Shown here: positions 1 to 32,490 of the stretch, one piece after another
How positions within the stretch are numbered: position 1 is the stretch's first letter
How the letters are laid out: each line of letters starts with the position of its first letter
Source: Setaria digitata
Lineage: Eukaryota > Nematoda > Chromadorea > Rhabditida > Setariidae
DNA length: 43,735 nt
NCBI GenBank assembly: GCA_003640385.1
Contig: RCAB01000471.1
Location: 1-43,735 of the forward strand
Direction of reading: 5' to 3'
Notes under the pieces: generated by a model
What the model was told of the DNA's origin: nothing
What the model saw: the letters and a program-made list of their open reading frames with translations, nothing else
Databases searched by the model: none
Translations under genes and position numbers: made by a program

Positions 1-1273
1 AGGAAAGAAAATCAACTGGATGAATACAATTAGCTTTTTCATTAGCACTACACCTAATCAGTGAAAAACTGGCACAAATTACTTCCATGCTATGCTTCAC
101 TGCGACTGTTCTGTCTGATAAGCATACCAAACTTTGAAGAAATCCGCAAGATAAAATGCATTGTTTAAAGCTGTGGGTTGAAAAACTTACTGAGATGCGG
201 CAGTACGTATCTGTTCGCTGACAATTCATGACTGTTACTCTGAAAGAAATATTAAATGATTATATTCAACGATGTTTACCTACCAGTTTTATACTTCTAG
301 CTTTGCACATTTACAAAATTAATTCAACTTTCAAATTTAAGGACGATTTCCTTAATCATCGTCATTTTAAACATCAGTGCTTACGAACAATATGAACAAC
401 AGAATGACTATACCATCTCAATATTTTTATTTAGCAGAAAAATAAGTGTACGGAAAAAATTTCAAAATTTTGAGTTGGAACAATTTCGTGTTCAAATATT
501 TCGAGCTGCAAGTAAACACTGAAATGAAGATAATTGATTTGATGGTTTTATAATTTTTTTCATGACTAGTAGACAACATAGCGAATTTGCTTTCCTAACA
601 GATGGCATAAATCAGACTAAACTTTGAAATGGTGGAAGAACCTTCAACTAAAGATCTTCTTTATAAATTGATTTGAGTTCCCTCCCATATTTTGCTTTTT
701 CGTCTTTTCTTCACCAAAAATTGCTGGAAAATCTATTAACTATATAGTATCCCCTCACTATTTCTTCTAAAATTCTTTCTTGCAGAAAAAAATTCCTAGG
801 CTCGTGTCAAGATATAAACAGCAATTGAAAATGAAAATGAAGTTTAATAAGTCTTAAGTTAATGAAATCGATCACCCACTTTTTTTCTCCTATTCAAAAG
901 CAGTTAATGGAAAAATCAAATTTTAATAGTTTGTAATAAGTGGAACGGAGCGGCGATAGAATTATATCAGTTATTGCATAGAAACATCTCATCGATTTCT
1001 GCGATACTTGTGCTTACGAGAAGCCATGAAGCCATTTTTTCCTTTGTTTGAAGAATTTACTAGACATCACAAAGAGCACTAATTCCGAAAGATATCAGTG
1101 TGCAGTAAAACCATCCAAGCAATAATTACTGGATTAGTTGATTCTGGTGAGGTTAACGACAAACAGGACAACACTTCGGGGCGAGTTTCAGCTAATAATG
1201 TGAAGAACAGTTATGCTTCAAGGTAAGTTTAATGAAATGGTCAAAATGAGCTTGGAAAAGATCTCGTTCCATA
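1..1273. other. AT-rich stretch without a secure gene
   Basis: No recognisable protein family. Near 1084-1231 both strands carry short open frames: a plus frame of about 48 codons ending in a very good donor (TTCAAG then GTAAGTTT at 1232), and a minus frame rich in hydrophobic residues. Neither can be chosen without transcript data. Confidence 0.4.
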
Positions 1274-1366
1274 TCACTCACGTACCCTTCTCATCTGTGC
1301 AAACAATTTACGGGTTCTCTTTTCACGTCTTAAATGCTTACGTATAGCAATACTCTGACAACTTAC

Positions 1367-1555
1367 CAGTGGCAAGGATACGACGACCACAGTACACAGT
1401 GATAGTAGTGTTAACAGGGCCGGTGGTAATGGTGATAACATTGTTTTCTTTTTTAGTAAGTGAAAAGACAAAGATGCAAACAGAGAGGGGAACAGAAATA
1501 CACAAGCATAGGCCGTGACAATTTCAGGACTGAAGTGAAGCTGAGGACGAGAGCT
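1367..1555 (-). CDS. Candidate internal exon of an unknown multi-pass membrane protein
   Basis: On the minus strand this 189-nt stretch is bounded by a strong acceptor (CTCTTTTACAG) and a strong donor (CTG then GTAAGTTG). One frame is open throughout in phase 0/0, 63 codons. It reads as two hydrophobic segments (IVTAYACVFLFPSLFASLSF and LLTLLSLCTVVVVSLPL) separated by a KKK turn. A second donor downstream (AGG then GTACGTGAG near 1279) would extend it with a basic stretch. A possible 3' continuation with a short open frame follows an acceptor near 1186, but its phase is not clean. I do not recognise the family. It could be the next gene downstream of smg-1 on the same strand. Confidence 0.35.
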
Positions 1556-1615
1556 CTGTAAAAGAGTAACTTCAGAATGGGTGGACCTTCCACGGTGTGC
1601 ACATAATGCTCCCAT

Positions 1616-4300
1616 TCATTCAGCTTCTATTCTATTAGCCGATTCTGTAAGCTAGGCTTAAAATCATATATGCTAGCCAAGCCTGGATTAGCTCGGGCCA
1701 ACAAGCATGCCTACTCCTGCAGGGGAGCACAGATGCTCAACGCACTTTTAGCAAAATCGAATCGTGGAAAAAAGACTTAAGAAAGGATCATACCAACAAA
1801 ACCGGTCTATATCGCCAACCTATCGCATATTAGGTATATATATCCCACTGCTTTTTGATTCAGAATGATCATTAAGTTTGAATTGAATAAGCCACATGTA
1901 TGCATATCCAGGGCCAATCTTGAAATTTAGACCTTGCAATAATAAGTCCTCCTTTGATTTCTATTGAAAAGTTTAGAAAGAACAAGTCTGTTTAGGCTTG
2001 AGTTTTCATTTAATTCGCTAACCAAGATGGCTTTATAAAGGCATAAGCACATATCAAGCAAAATGTAAGAATTGTTGGAACTGATAACGAAAAATTTCAA
2101 TTTAGAGTTGACTAAATAAAAAACTTTACTACTGTAACACATTATTTACAGTATTTAGGTTAATCAAGAAAGTGTTTTTGCTTAAACCCACACAATAAAT
2201 CTAGTCTTGTTTTTTATACTTCAGTGAAATCTGCTTTTTCTTTTTATGAACGAGAATTGTCTTCTTTCCACGAAATAACTTATCATTTTACTTCTAATGA
2301 GCTAATTCAATACAAATTGTGGGATAAACGGAACTCTCTTGAGAAAGGTCAAATCCAAATTTCCATAGAGAGTACGAAAGTATATTATTCAGCAACTATT
2401 TCTTATCGAAAACCAATTTGAAAACTTAAATTTGGCAGGCAGTCTACCCCTTCATCTGAATCCCACTTGAATGAAAAGAAAGAGAATGATGGGACGGTCC
2501 GGCAAATTACAACATCGCCACAGCTGATCGCCCAGATTGTAACTCAGTTATACTAATATTTTCCAATTATTCTTTATTTAGTTCTAAAATGTGCTTCACA
2601 ATTTCCTTTTACGAAAAATGTTTTCCACTTCTTCCCTACCGTACATAACTCTACATTTACCTTCCTAAATGAAACCAGAAGGATTTGCATACACTCTCTC
2701 AAAATGCAACTAATTCATGAGAAAATTACTCTATAAACACAACTTCCTAAATTTTGAGTGGACTGAAGAAGGACAAACTCGATAGTTACTATGTCATGAA
2801 CTTCTATCAAATCAAATATCTTTCTAATACGACCCAAATGATAAAGATTTTACTTACGTATTTATATACCAGTATATAGCTTTATTTCAATCTTCAGAAA
2901 TATAAAAAATAGTAGTAAGCAACTGACAATTGGAAATCAGTAAACTGACATCATCAATGTATCTTGAATATCAAATTTTAGAGTTCAAAATAAGAAAGTG
3001 GATGAAAGCGTAAGCTGAGAAAGGAAATTGTTCCTGCAAAAGATATTTACGCAAACAGGAATAACACCATAACATTCAAAATTAAACAGCTGCAGTTTTG
3101 TTTCAAAGTTGACACATGAAGTGATAAGGAATAATGTATTTCGAGCAGTTTCTTACTTGATATGGATTCATATCAAGTAAGCAACAATCTACAACATAAA
3201 GATCAATCTTCCACGTGTCTGCATTAGACGAATAACTCTAATTCATGACAAACAAACTAATTTGTCAACATCAAATTACCAATATCTTCGCTTTAAACTT
3301 AACAATTTATATAAAAGTGACTCAAGTTATAACAACTAAAAAAAACTCTATGTTTACTTAATTCAGCAGACAATTCAAGTTACACGACACCAGACAAACC
3401 CTCTACAATCTTCAACTATTACAGACTGAAATTTCTTAAGCATCTACTTTCTGATTAACGATGAACTTGTAGAAAAGCTAAATTGTGCACAGAATTACAA
3501 ACATAAAAAGAAATTTTTTTTGAAGTCGCTTGCATCTTTGTAGTTATGATGAACCACGAAAGATAAATGGCCCAACGAACCAACTGCAACAAAATATGTC
3601 TCTTTATACGCCGGCATAAGGTCGTGTGCAACCCATACTATTTCATGAGTTCGCATAAAAGTCCATTATCCATGCGTCGATAGATGAAGAAGCAATTAAC
3701 AACGCAAGATGTCGTTAAGTAGCATTTCAGCATATAACCAGGACATATAACCGGCTTGTTAGCGAACTCGACCTTGGAAGCATAACTTCCAGGTTTTTAT
3801 TTTTTATTTTTTTATTTTTTGAGATGTTACATATGACGGAAATGTCCTCTTTGTTTGTTCGTATGGGCAAAACCGACCAAATAAACAAGGAAATTATTCC
3901 TGCAAAAACAGTAAAATTCATATCACATATTTCGAGTAAAGAACTTGACATAGATACAGTTATATTAGAATAGATTCTTAGTAAGTAGCAGATGATTCAG
4001 ACGCATTTTCACAATCATGCAAAGCAGTATTGAAAAGTTCCATAAAAAGCAACATCAAAACTACTATAACTTCTTGCACTTTTTCAGAAGTTGAAATATC
4101 ACTTAGAAAAAATTATCCAGAAAAAACAACGTTCTCAGATAAAAAAAAAAAAAAAAAAAAAAGAAAAATTCCTTATCAATAATAAAAAATAAGAATAGTA
4201 TCTTTGGATCAGGCCAATGGCGTTGAATGATTGTAGGGTAAGTTCAAAATGTTACAGGACCACTACCAAATTACTAAGACCTCATATCAAATAGAAATGT
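1616..4300. other. Intergenic stretch downstream of smg-1, weak exon candidates only
   Basis: Mostly AT-rich and non-coding. Two weak signals: a minus-strand segment at about 3820-3920, preceded by a good acceptor (TGTTTTTGCAG) and reading IISLFIWSVLPIRTNKED, and a plus-strand frame 2224-2421 after a TTCAG acceptor. Neither shows a known domain. A 22-nt poly-A run lies at about 4141-4162. Confidence 0.4.
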
Positions 4301-4305
4301 AAGAT

Positions 4306-4311
4306 TTTATT
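4306..4311 (-). terminator. Polyadenylation signal AATAAA for smg-1
   Basis: On the minus strand a canonical AATAAA hexamer lies about 69 nt downstream of the smg-1 TAG stop (codon 4382-4380). That spacing gives a short 3' UTR, usual for nematode genes. Seen in sequence; use in vivo is inferred. Confidence 0.6.
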
Positions 4312-4379
4312 AAACATGAATACTAAAGAGATGAAATTGTTTACCTCATCAGAACACCTGCTCAATAAAAGCAGACAAG

Positions 4380-23549
<19,170 letters not shown>

Positions 23550-23945
23550 CTGAAAGTAATGAACCATTATCAACATTACTAAATTTTTTAATCGCCTGCA
23601 GCATATTGCGAGAGTAAACTGAACCGAAGATTTTTTTGCTCTATGTCCCATAATTTAGCATCCTAATTTTGATGGAAACGGTCCGCAACACCGTCTTAAA
23701 TTTAAACGGAATTTTAAACACGAAAAATTGCATCGTATATCAAATAAAAACAATACAGCTGCTGATTTGTTACTTCACTTGGTAAATTGCTTAATGTACG
23801 GTTAACCATGTATGCAGCTTTTTACACAAGCACGTAGACCTAAGCCGTACTTCATCCCCTCAATCACTTTTCACATATTAATAACAGCTACTACAAATCC
23901 ATCTAAATGAATGTTTTATGAATTGACTCCTACTCCTTACAGATT

Positions 23946-24251
23946 TCAGATAATAGTTAGTTAAATTGGATAAATCATTACTAACAGATTTAATGACTGA
24001 TCTCAAATTTTGCAGAAGAATTTTCTAATTTGATTCTTAACACAAAATCTATTTTTAGCAATTGACAAGAAAGCAATCAACAAACCCGATGCAAGAGNCT
24101 CAGATAATAGTTAGTTAAATTGGATAAATCATTACTAACAGATTTAATGACTTATCTCAAATTTTGCAGAAGAATTTTATAATTTGATTCTTAACATAAA
24201 ATCTATTTTTAGCAATTGACAAGAAAGCAATCAACAAACCCGATGCAAGAG
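23946..24251. repeat. Tandem 152-bp duplication across an N with three mismatches
   Basis: Sequence 23946-24097 recurs at 24100-24251, separated by N at 24098. The copies differ at three places seen by eye (gactgatc/gacttatc, ttttctaat/ttttataat, aacacaaa/aacataaa). That level fits two haplotypes of one locus. It lies in the region upstream of smg-1 and affects no placed exon. Confidence 0.85.
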
Positions 24252-25480
24252 ACCTTTCACTTCCATATTTTTTGCCTGCTGAACCTCCATAATGCCGTTC
24301 ATAGCGCCAGAATATTAGCCAACTTCATATCACACCACCTCAACAACTGTAATCCAAGATACTGCTTATTCTTACGACCCATGAAACACTTCAGCTATCT
24401 TAAAATAAAATAAACACATTTAGATAAACAGTGGAAAGTACTTCAATATCGACCGGTCCACCGCCAATAAATTTTCTTTATGGTATTAATTTGCCAAAGA
24501 AATCTCAACACATTTTATAAACCTTTCCGCATCAATAATAGAGGCACACCCACAATATCCAACTAGCTGACAAGTGACCGTAATGACCAACAAATTTGGT
24601 TTGCAAAAAATAAAATAAACAAATCAAGTTATGGCTGAAAATAGGAAATATATCACTTTCCTGCTCTCACGGAAGACAATAAGGTAGTTACAAACGTCTT
24701 CATGACAAAAAAATTAAACTAACTGCTGATCCGACAAAAGAGAAACATATCAACGTTATAAAACTAGAATACTGCACGGAATGTAGAAAAAACAGCTTTC
24801 TGAAGAATTTGTGAAGTGATGCAACACTATTGTAATGAAGTCTGAATTCAGGGAAATTTACATTTAGTTGGGTGAAGTGATAAAAGACAGAATCAAACTA
24901 CAGCTTTTGAATCCTCGAAGCTTCAAATGTCATGAAGGAAGCAGAGAATGACCGAGGCACTTGGAGCTCGCTACTTCCAGTCGGATCCAGTGTGAGCTGA
25001 TGTTGTGATGAAAAAATACGACAAGAAGCGACTGATCGCAGACAGTTCAGCGATATAACTGCGATGCCTCATACCGGAAAGGTCAAAAGCTATGAAGAAA
25101 CAATTAGTCAACGAGATCGCCGTAAGAATAAGGGTCAAGAGTAAACATAAACCAAGAGATATTTTCCATAATTTTTCAGGATTTCGGAACGCTTGTCAAA
25201 TAGAACCAATCAATAACGACCTCACAACCACGAAACATTAACACACAATCAGAAACCCTTCCTGTACATTCGAAAAACATTCGGTCCGCCAGCCAACAAA
25301 CCAGCAGAGTATGATACAGTATGACACGATGATAGGTGCTGTACGAAACCTGTAGTCCCAGGAGTAAAAGAACCGTAGTCGCTTTTGTGAAGCAGAATCA
25401 GCAGCGTTGGTACGGTATATACTCTGGAACAGTTTTGCAATTACTGGATACGGTGAGTTATTGCAACAAGGACGGATCAC

Positions 25481-25666
25481 CTTATGCAACACTAACACTA
25501 ACAGCGACATTGAGGTACTGATAACATCACCACGGTGACTGCAAGAAGTTTCAAAATAGTTTTGAGGAGGAGTGCTCCAGCCGCACTGTTGGCCATTACG
25601 AGATTGTTCGAGTGAGCGAAACTGTGAGCTGATTGGAGAGAATGACCCGACACCCGACCTCTTCAA
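25481..25666 (-). CDS. Possible 5' exon of smg-1 (tentative)
   Basis: An open frame on the minus strand ends in a splice donor at 25480 (CATAAG then GTGATC) in phase 0, which fits the phase-0 start of the first secure smg-1 exon at 23549. Its end reads SMSLLVLVLHK, and joining it to IVNDKKNYTKDERIA resembles the start of the folded region in other SMG1 proteins; the sequence before it is rich in Ser, Gln and Gly, like the disordered SMG1 N terminus. The frame is open beyond 25666 without an ATG; the only in-frame ATG starts at SMSLL (near 25513). Alternatively the first exon at 23549 extends in frame to an ATG at 23651. The choice cannot be settled from sequence. Confidence 0.33.
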
Positions 25667-27389
25667 GCCATTATTTTTACAGTTTGACAGAAGAGAAATT
25701 CGAGAGGATTTGCGGTAATATGGATAAAACAGAAAGAAAAGGAAAAGATTAAAGATGAAATTTCAAAAAAAAAAACGTTTTAGAGAAAAGGTAACTGTAC
25801 TAATTCAGTAATATCAGCTTATCATTAAACCATACCAACATAAGCTGAATTCATACCTTGTAACAATCGACATTTAGCAGTATATGCAACAGAGTATAAA
25901 ATAGTCATCGAATAAGTGAACTCTGAAAAAAACGAGATTCATGAGAGGATCCAAATCAAAGGAATAAAACAATGACTAAATTATGCATACATGTGCCTTC
26001 ATTTTTGTAATTGGAATATCTGATAGTTAATAGTGTTGGAAGAAGGAACGATGGAGCAGGACCCATTAAAATCAGATTCTTCAGTATAAAATATTCCATC
26101 GACCATTAATGCAGACTACATGAAGCTTAACTGGGTGAGCTATCGAAGTAAGTTCAGTTCATTTTTCTTTCCTTAATCCTTACCGGACTACCAACCCAAA
26201 GTTTGATCTAATTTATCTGCATGGTCATTAAATGATTTTAAGAAGCAGCTAATTATCAATTTCCTTTTAATTATCCAATTTGTTTTTCATACCGAAATTT
26301 GTTGTTTATCATTGCTTCTATCACATGCTTTTCAGATTAAAGTTTTGAATTTTTTCATTCCTCACATTATTTTTAAGACGAAAAGTTGTATGACAACATT
26401 ATTTTGGTAAGCTCGAGATTCTTAGTAGAATTGTCTTGTGGATACTCCTTTGTCTCGATCATCCTCAGATTTTTCTCCAAATCATCCTGAACTGTATCAA
26501 ATGTTTCTCCAGAAAATTTAATCACTGTTACTGTTATTGTCGTAGTAGTTGGAGCTGACTAAATTTCACAATTTAAAGTCGAAAATGTACTTTTTTGAGA
26601 CTTTTGTTCATTTTATAGAGAAATATCATCGCATCGGTCAGTGACTTGGTAGAGGTGAAATGCGTTATGAAATGAGTTTATAAACTTATCTAAGTTTATC
26701 TTCGAGCTTTTAAATGTACTGCAATTCTATCACTGATTCCCAATCCAGTGATCTGTCTGATAGTGGCCAGTGGAAGAGGAAGGCTTATCAGAAACATCAT
26801 GACCAACTTAATCAGCCAGAAGAGTGAATTCCTGCAGTTTCATCTGTCAGACTTAGGCTAATTAAATGCTTCTGATAAAAATTGATCGTAATCAAACTGC
26901 AACAACTAGCACACCATCAATGATAATTCCTGCTGTTGATTTTGTCCACCACTTCTAATGGAACAGCAATTTACCATCACATTACACTTTTACTTTTTCT
27001 TTTAATATTTCCCGAATAAAAATCCAATCATCAAAAACTTTTACAGTCTTAAAGATTTCTTCGATATTTTGGATTTCTCTCTGAACAAAGTATTCTAATA
27101 GATACATGATAGAAATGTGATGTGATGCATTACTTACCTGAATATTTCAGACTTCCTTTAAGACAACAACTGGTCTCCGATGATGCATAATCCATAATTC
27201 CTATTTCATCCATATCTGTCAACTGATCATCAAGTTCAGTGTTACCGCAATGTCCAAATGTAATGTCCAATCACCCACTCACACTGTTTTCAGTGTTAAA
27301 GTTTAAAAACATTTCTGCATGACTGGCATAAGTACTTTTTAAATATACTAATCTTTAGACCGAACAGACTAATGTCAAAGAATGATCCT

Positions 27390-27709
27390 CTACCGGGTAA
27401 CTGTACTTGTTGCTAACTCAGAATCCATCTTTTCTGGATCTTTTCGTCTCTTATCAGTTCCAGAAAGCCCATCTCTTGCAAGTTTTACAAGTATAAATTT
27501 CTGGTTCTCCGTTTTCGGTTGAAACCAACAACGGCAATATTTATTGTGATGGAACTGACAATAAGTGAAAAGCCTAACCGAGTAAAGCATGCCCAAAGTN
27601 GAAAAAACTGATTCTGAACCGAGTAAAGCATGCCCAAAGTAAAGGCCAGAATAGCAATGAATCCAAAATTGACTATAATAACCATAAATTTCAATTTTCT
27701 TTGACTCAC
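27390..27709 (-). pseudogene. Small membrane-protein-like ORF broken at the N/duplication
   Basis: Upstream of the N the minus strand reads VIIVNFGFIAILAFTLGM, a good transmembrane segment. Downstream, after the duplicated 24 bp, the equivalent frame continues through a Lys/Arg/Glu-rich tail (TDKRRKDPEKMDSELA) to a TAG at 27392-27390. As written the frame is interrupted; if the duplication is an assembly artefact the locus is one frame of about 90 codons. There is an in-frame ATG at 27685, or a GTG at 27709 after a possible acceptor. Family unknown; a chance ORF cannot be excluded. Confidence 0.28.
27576..27640. repeat. 24-bp direct duplication across an N
   Basis: The sequence at 27576-27599 recurs at 27617-27640 with N at 27600 between them. 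The duplication interrupts a small minus-strand open frame. Confidence 0.8.
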
Positions 27710-30700
27710 TTTTTTTGAGTTTAGATGAGAGAGAAGGAAAGTTCAAATCTTAACATCTCTAAAATTTCACCATCTCTATCAAAAGGTTACAATTCAGATG
27801 AAGAAATGCCGAATTTCTGATGGTGGTAATCAGAAAGGAGAATATGAGCCTTGCCGTGGGTTGATGTTTGATTAGAATCTAACACTGGCAACCCTTTTCT
27901 TCTTCCCCTGCTAATTCAATTCACTGTAGTCATCTTGTTTCAGCAGGAGAAAATAATCAGATAAAGAATTTGAGAAATCAAATGAAATAAAAACTTCGAT
28001 TAAATTGTAGCTGTCTAGATTGCTCTTTTCATAGCAGTTTAGAATTTATAATTTTTGGAATTTCAGACCAGCCGGAATCGAAGGCTGAGCAGTGACAGGC
28101 GGTAAATGCAGTATATGCGGTAGGACGCAAAAAATGTGTCGAAAAGCTGGCTCTGCTCAATATTATGAGTTGTTTTTTTTTTTTTTTTTTTTTTTAATTT
28201 CAACTACTTAATGACCTAAAATTAACTGGCCAGTTTCAGAATGAAATATTATTTGCTCTCTGGAAGTAATGATTTTTGAGTACTTTTATAATTTAGTTCG
28301 GTGAAAGGAACTGTAGCTGTGCAGCAAAACAACATCACACTTCCGTGACTTTCTGGTAAAATCACGTAACACTGTAGGAAATAGAATAATAGAAACTTAT
28401 GAAAGGAGTTGTGTTTTCTACAATTTTGTTTTTGCAGAAAAGCTTTTTTGATTTAAGGAAATATTGGACAAAATCAATCAGAAAATTCTCGTCTAATAGA
28501 CCTGTGTAATTTGCTCGAGAAAGGAACGAAAGTGCACGTCAATCGCGCAGGTACCTGATCTTCGAAAAGGATGAAGTTAGCATTTCAATAAATTTTTAAA
28601 TCAAACGAATGAAAATAAGTGGAAAAGCTTTGCTAATATTCACAATAGATTAAAGCTTCTTTCGTAGAATAATGACGATCCAGACCTCGTTATTTACAAT
28701 TCCAATGATTTCAAAGATTTGTCGGTAATCTGTTTTTCGGATGAGAATGAAAGGAGCAAAATGGAAAAAAAAAGGAAGAAAGCAAATCCAATTAAACAGG
28801 CAAATTAATGACTAAAAATTGCAAATTTAAATACGAAATCAGCAGGTAAGGAAGAAAAATGTTCGTAAAAGAAATTGATATCTGAAATATTGAGAGCACT
28901 ACAGTTGGCTAGATGTTGAAAGCGAATAGATCAGCAGTTTTTTGTTGGCATGTTTTTCTTCTAGTTAATTTTTACTTTTTTTTTTTTTCTAATGACCATA
29001 CAATTTCACAAAAAATACCACGTCTTCTACAGAAACGACTTGAATTAACAGTAATACATAGATAAGTTTGGATCACAAGATGTACTAATTTCGAGCGATC
29101 TCATACTTGTGGTGGGACAAATTATGATTTTTCTACATCTCGGCTGATTCCAAATAGTTCAGGACAAATAGCTAAAAATGAATTGATTATATTTTTAATA
29201 GTTCTAACTTCAAATTCTGAAATTGAAGACCAGTCATGGTGATATGTAAATCATTTCAGCTCACCATAAGAATTTGCAGGACTGATTGGCTCCTGAGTTC
29301 GATGTTTCTTCAATTAGCAGTGATGAGCTCTTAGAAAGAGTTCGATGATGCAAATCTTCAAAACATATTCCTTAATATTTTGCTAATTTCGCCGGAATAA
29401 ATTAGAATTCTGCTGTTAGCAAAAGTTAGCAAATTAAAGCACATAGCTAGCTATATCTTCTGAACCCCCTTGGTCACAGACTCAAAAGATTTGTTGTCAG
29501 ATTTAGAAGGATTACTCCAAGATTACGAATATTTTCTAAAATAATCACGCTCTTCTGATGTCAGTGTAGAAAATTAAAATTTTAAACGTCTTCTCAATTT
29601 ATCTTCTATTCACGCTTTGTCTAATCAGCAATTGCTTGTCATTTATATCAGCTGTGCCTGATATAATAATTTGGAACCATCAATTGTGTTAGCATAAACT
29701 TTCCTGAAAACTTTTTAGTCATACTTTCAAACTTCGGTTTTATCGATTTTAATTCCTGCTACTTATCGTTAATTTCTTTTACTCATTTATTATTGTCTTA
29801 ACAACCCACAAGCACTGCTAATGTTGCTTACCTTAAGAATTATTTGTGCTGTGTAACTTTTGTGTTCAAAAGTTACAATGGCTGTGCTTCTTTACTAAGC
29901 AATTAGTCTTTTATGTTATTCCAACAACTCAGCTCATCTATTTACTCATAAGGAAAAAAAATGGTTTGAGTTCTTACTTCCTTCAGTTTTTGTTCTTAAT
30001 CGCTTCGAGATACCTTTTCCGGTAGTAATTGAATAATACTGCCTTTACTGAAATGAAATTAACTGTCTTGAGATTGTTGGAATGAAATAAAACGGAGAAA
30101 AAGATTATAAAGCTATCCTTAGATAAAGCAAAAGCAACATAACCATTGTTTCTTGCTATTAAAGCTAAGAATTTTTTTTACAGTAGTATCGATAATACCG
30201 CAAAACTGGAACTGACAGGTCTCGAAAAAGTAGCAAATTTAAAAATTAAATATAACTGGGAATGTAAAATGTATTTCAACAAAAATGAAATATAAGAAAA
30301 AGTGAAATGTAAATTCCATTCCACAGACTTGTGTTTTGGTAGAGAAATGAAATTAAAATGAATCGAAAGCCAAAAAGTCCAGAGTACAGCAAATTTCTAA
30401 TATTGTATAAATAGAGTCTTGGCTATTCAAGTAAGTTTTCAAGCATTCTAAAATCACACTGCCGAAATATCGAAATATCAAGAACTCAATTTTGCTTTTC
30501 TGAAACTTAATTTGATTTTTTTTATTAAAATTTAAACTGGTTTAACTTATATTTAGATAGACAAAATGTAACAATTTTTGACATCTCTATAGACTAAATA
30601 ATTTAATTAGAAATAGTCTTGATTAATCAAAAGGTTAGTCTGAAGTAATTATGGTGTAATGAAATTATGCCTATTACAATTTCAACATCTGTAACTTTAA

Positions 30701-32490
30701 GAATAAAATTATCAAATGAACTTTCATTTTGCTTCTGCTATAAAGATTAATTGATGGATTAATTTAAAAAAAATAAAGTATTAAATGTAAATGAAAGTTA
30801 AGTTGATACTCAAGACCTCGAAGTTTTCTTAGTGTGAAAACAATCCTTTCCAGACAATGAGGATTTCGGAAGTTCAACATTTTCCTCTTTAATTCTGACA
30901 AACAAGCTTACACTGCCTCATTAATCATTAGAACTCATTTCAAATGAAATAATTGCAGTGGAAAAGGATAAAAATCCTAGGTAATGCCTCTGTTGGTATT
31001 TTTCAATGGTTGTAGATTGCTTCAGTACTTTCTGAGCTAAGAACTTGGTGAAAATTGTGCCTTAGCTTTCAACTGATTAGTCTTATTTTTATTGAAAATG
31101 CTTACAGTTCATTAAAATTTAAGGCATTTCCTTAAGTATGAATTGAAATTGATTTTGTTTCGATGCATGCAGCAGTCAAAAGAAAAAACTGTGGCTTATT
31201 TTGTCTTCCGAAACTTTTTGATTCGCTCTTTTCTGGATGCTCCAGGAAAAGGCGAGCGAAGCGAAATATTTGATTAAGTTGAAATTTATGCAAAATACAA
31301 AAAATTAGATTTTGAATTGAAGTAGCAGTGGAATTGGCGATCTGTGGTAAGGATGTGAGGCGATGAATTGTCTGATTGGTGAAAGGATATGAGGAAGTTG
31401 TCGAGGCCTTTTCACTTCAGTGAGGTAGGCGTCTGTGTTAAATGCTTCAACTAATGAAATATGTGTAACAAACAAACAACGTCAAGAGCATTTACATTCT
31501 GTCAAAGAGGTGGCTTATTTTTCACACTTAACCAATGAGTTCCTATTCAAAATTCAGTTCATTTCTCGTGGAAAATTACAAAAAGAAAAAATTGCTTACA
31601 TTTTATCTTTGCTACGTTGGACGACGACTAATTCATTTTCGTTTTGGTGCTGATCGATACACATTAGTACGTCCATTTATCTCAGTTTTGAAGGGAATCA
31701 ATTTTCATTCTGCAAATTTGAACTTGCATTTGAAGGAAGGAACAAAGATGTAAAAACCGAACATTCAAAACTTCAAATGAGTAAATATTAATAAATTTCA
31801 GCCTCTTGACACTTCTTATATCTTCCTTGCCACTGTTTTCGTTCAAATTTAAATTTCGCACTGTGACAATCCTACAGGATTGTTTAAATGTTTCTGTTTT
31901 AATTTTTTTCATTCCTCATTCTTATCACTTAAACTTTATGCTCGACTTGTAAATTGCTGTTGAACTGGTGTGGAAGAGTAGACTCGACAAACACAGAGTG
32001 TTATGCAACAGCATGAAAATAAGGTTTCATGTTTCACCCAATAATTAGCTGATTTTGGTTCTGAAAATGTGCTTCTGTTTCCTTTATTGATTGTTTTTTT
32101 TTTTTTTTTTTTTTTTCTCTAGTCCAAAAGTGTTAATTTGATTGAAGGCAAACTATTATCTTTTTTTAATTAACATTGAAAATGAATATAAATAATGACG
32201 AAATGGTTCGATTAAGAAAGATTAGACTTAACGTTATTAATTGTTTTTAAACGAATCTAACATCGAGGCAAACTATCGGTGGTAGAGAGTGAATGATTCG
32301 AAGAAAGCACTGCAGGTGGCGTTGACAGATCGAAGTGATATAAATTAGGTTTTTTTTTTCATTGAATTTATTTGTCTTTCTAAATAAATGACTTTTTTTA
32401 AACATAAAGAAATCCTTCGATTGCTGGAAGTAACAAAGTGGCAGCTAAAAGGGAAAATTTAAATGGAAGGTGGAAAACAAGAAAAATTTC

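Noticed and set aside
28098..28545. Nuclear-receptor DNA-binding domain from the CxxC frame plus a KSFFDLRKYW frame at about 28440
   Set aside because: Cys spacing is wrong, frames do not join by valid splice phases, and a stop interrupts the second frame.
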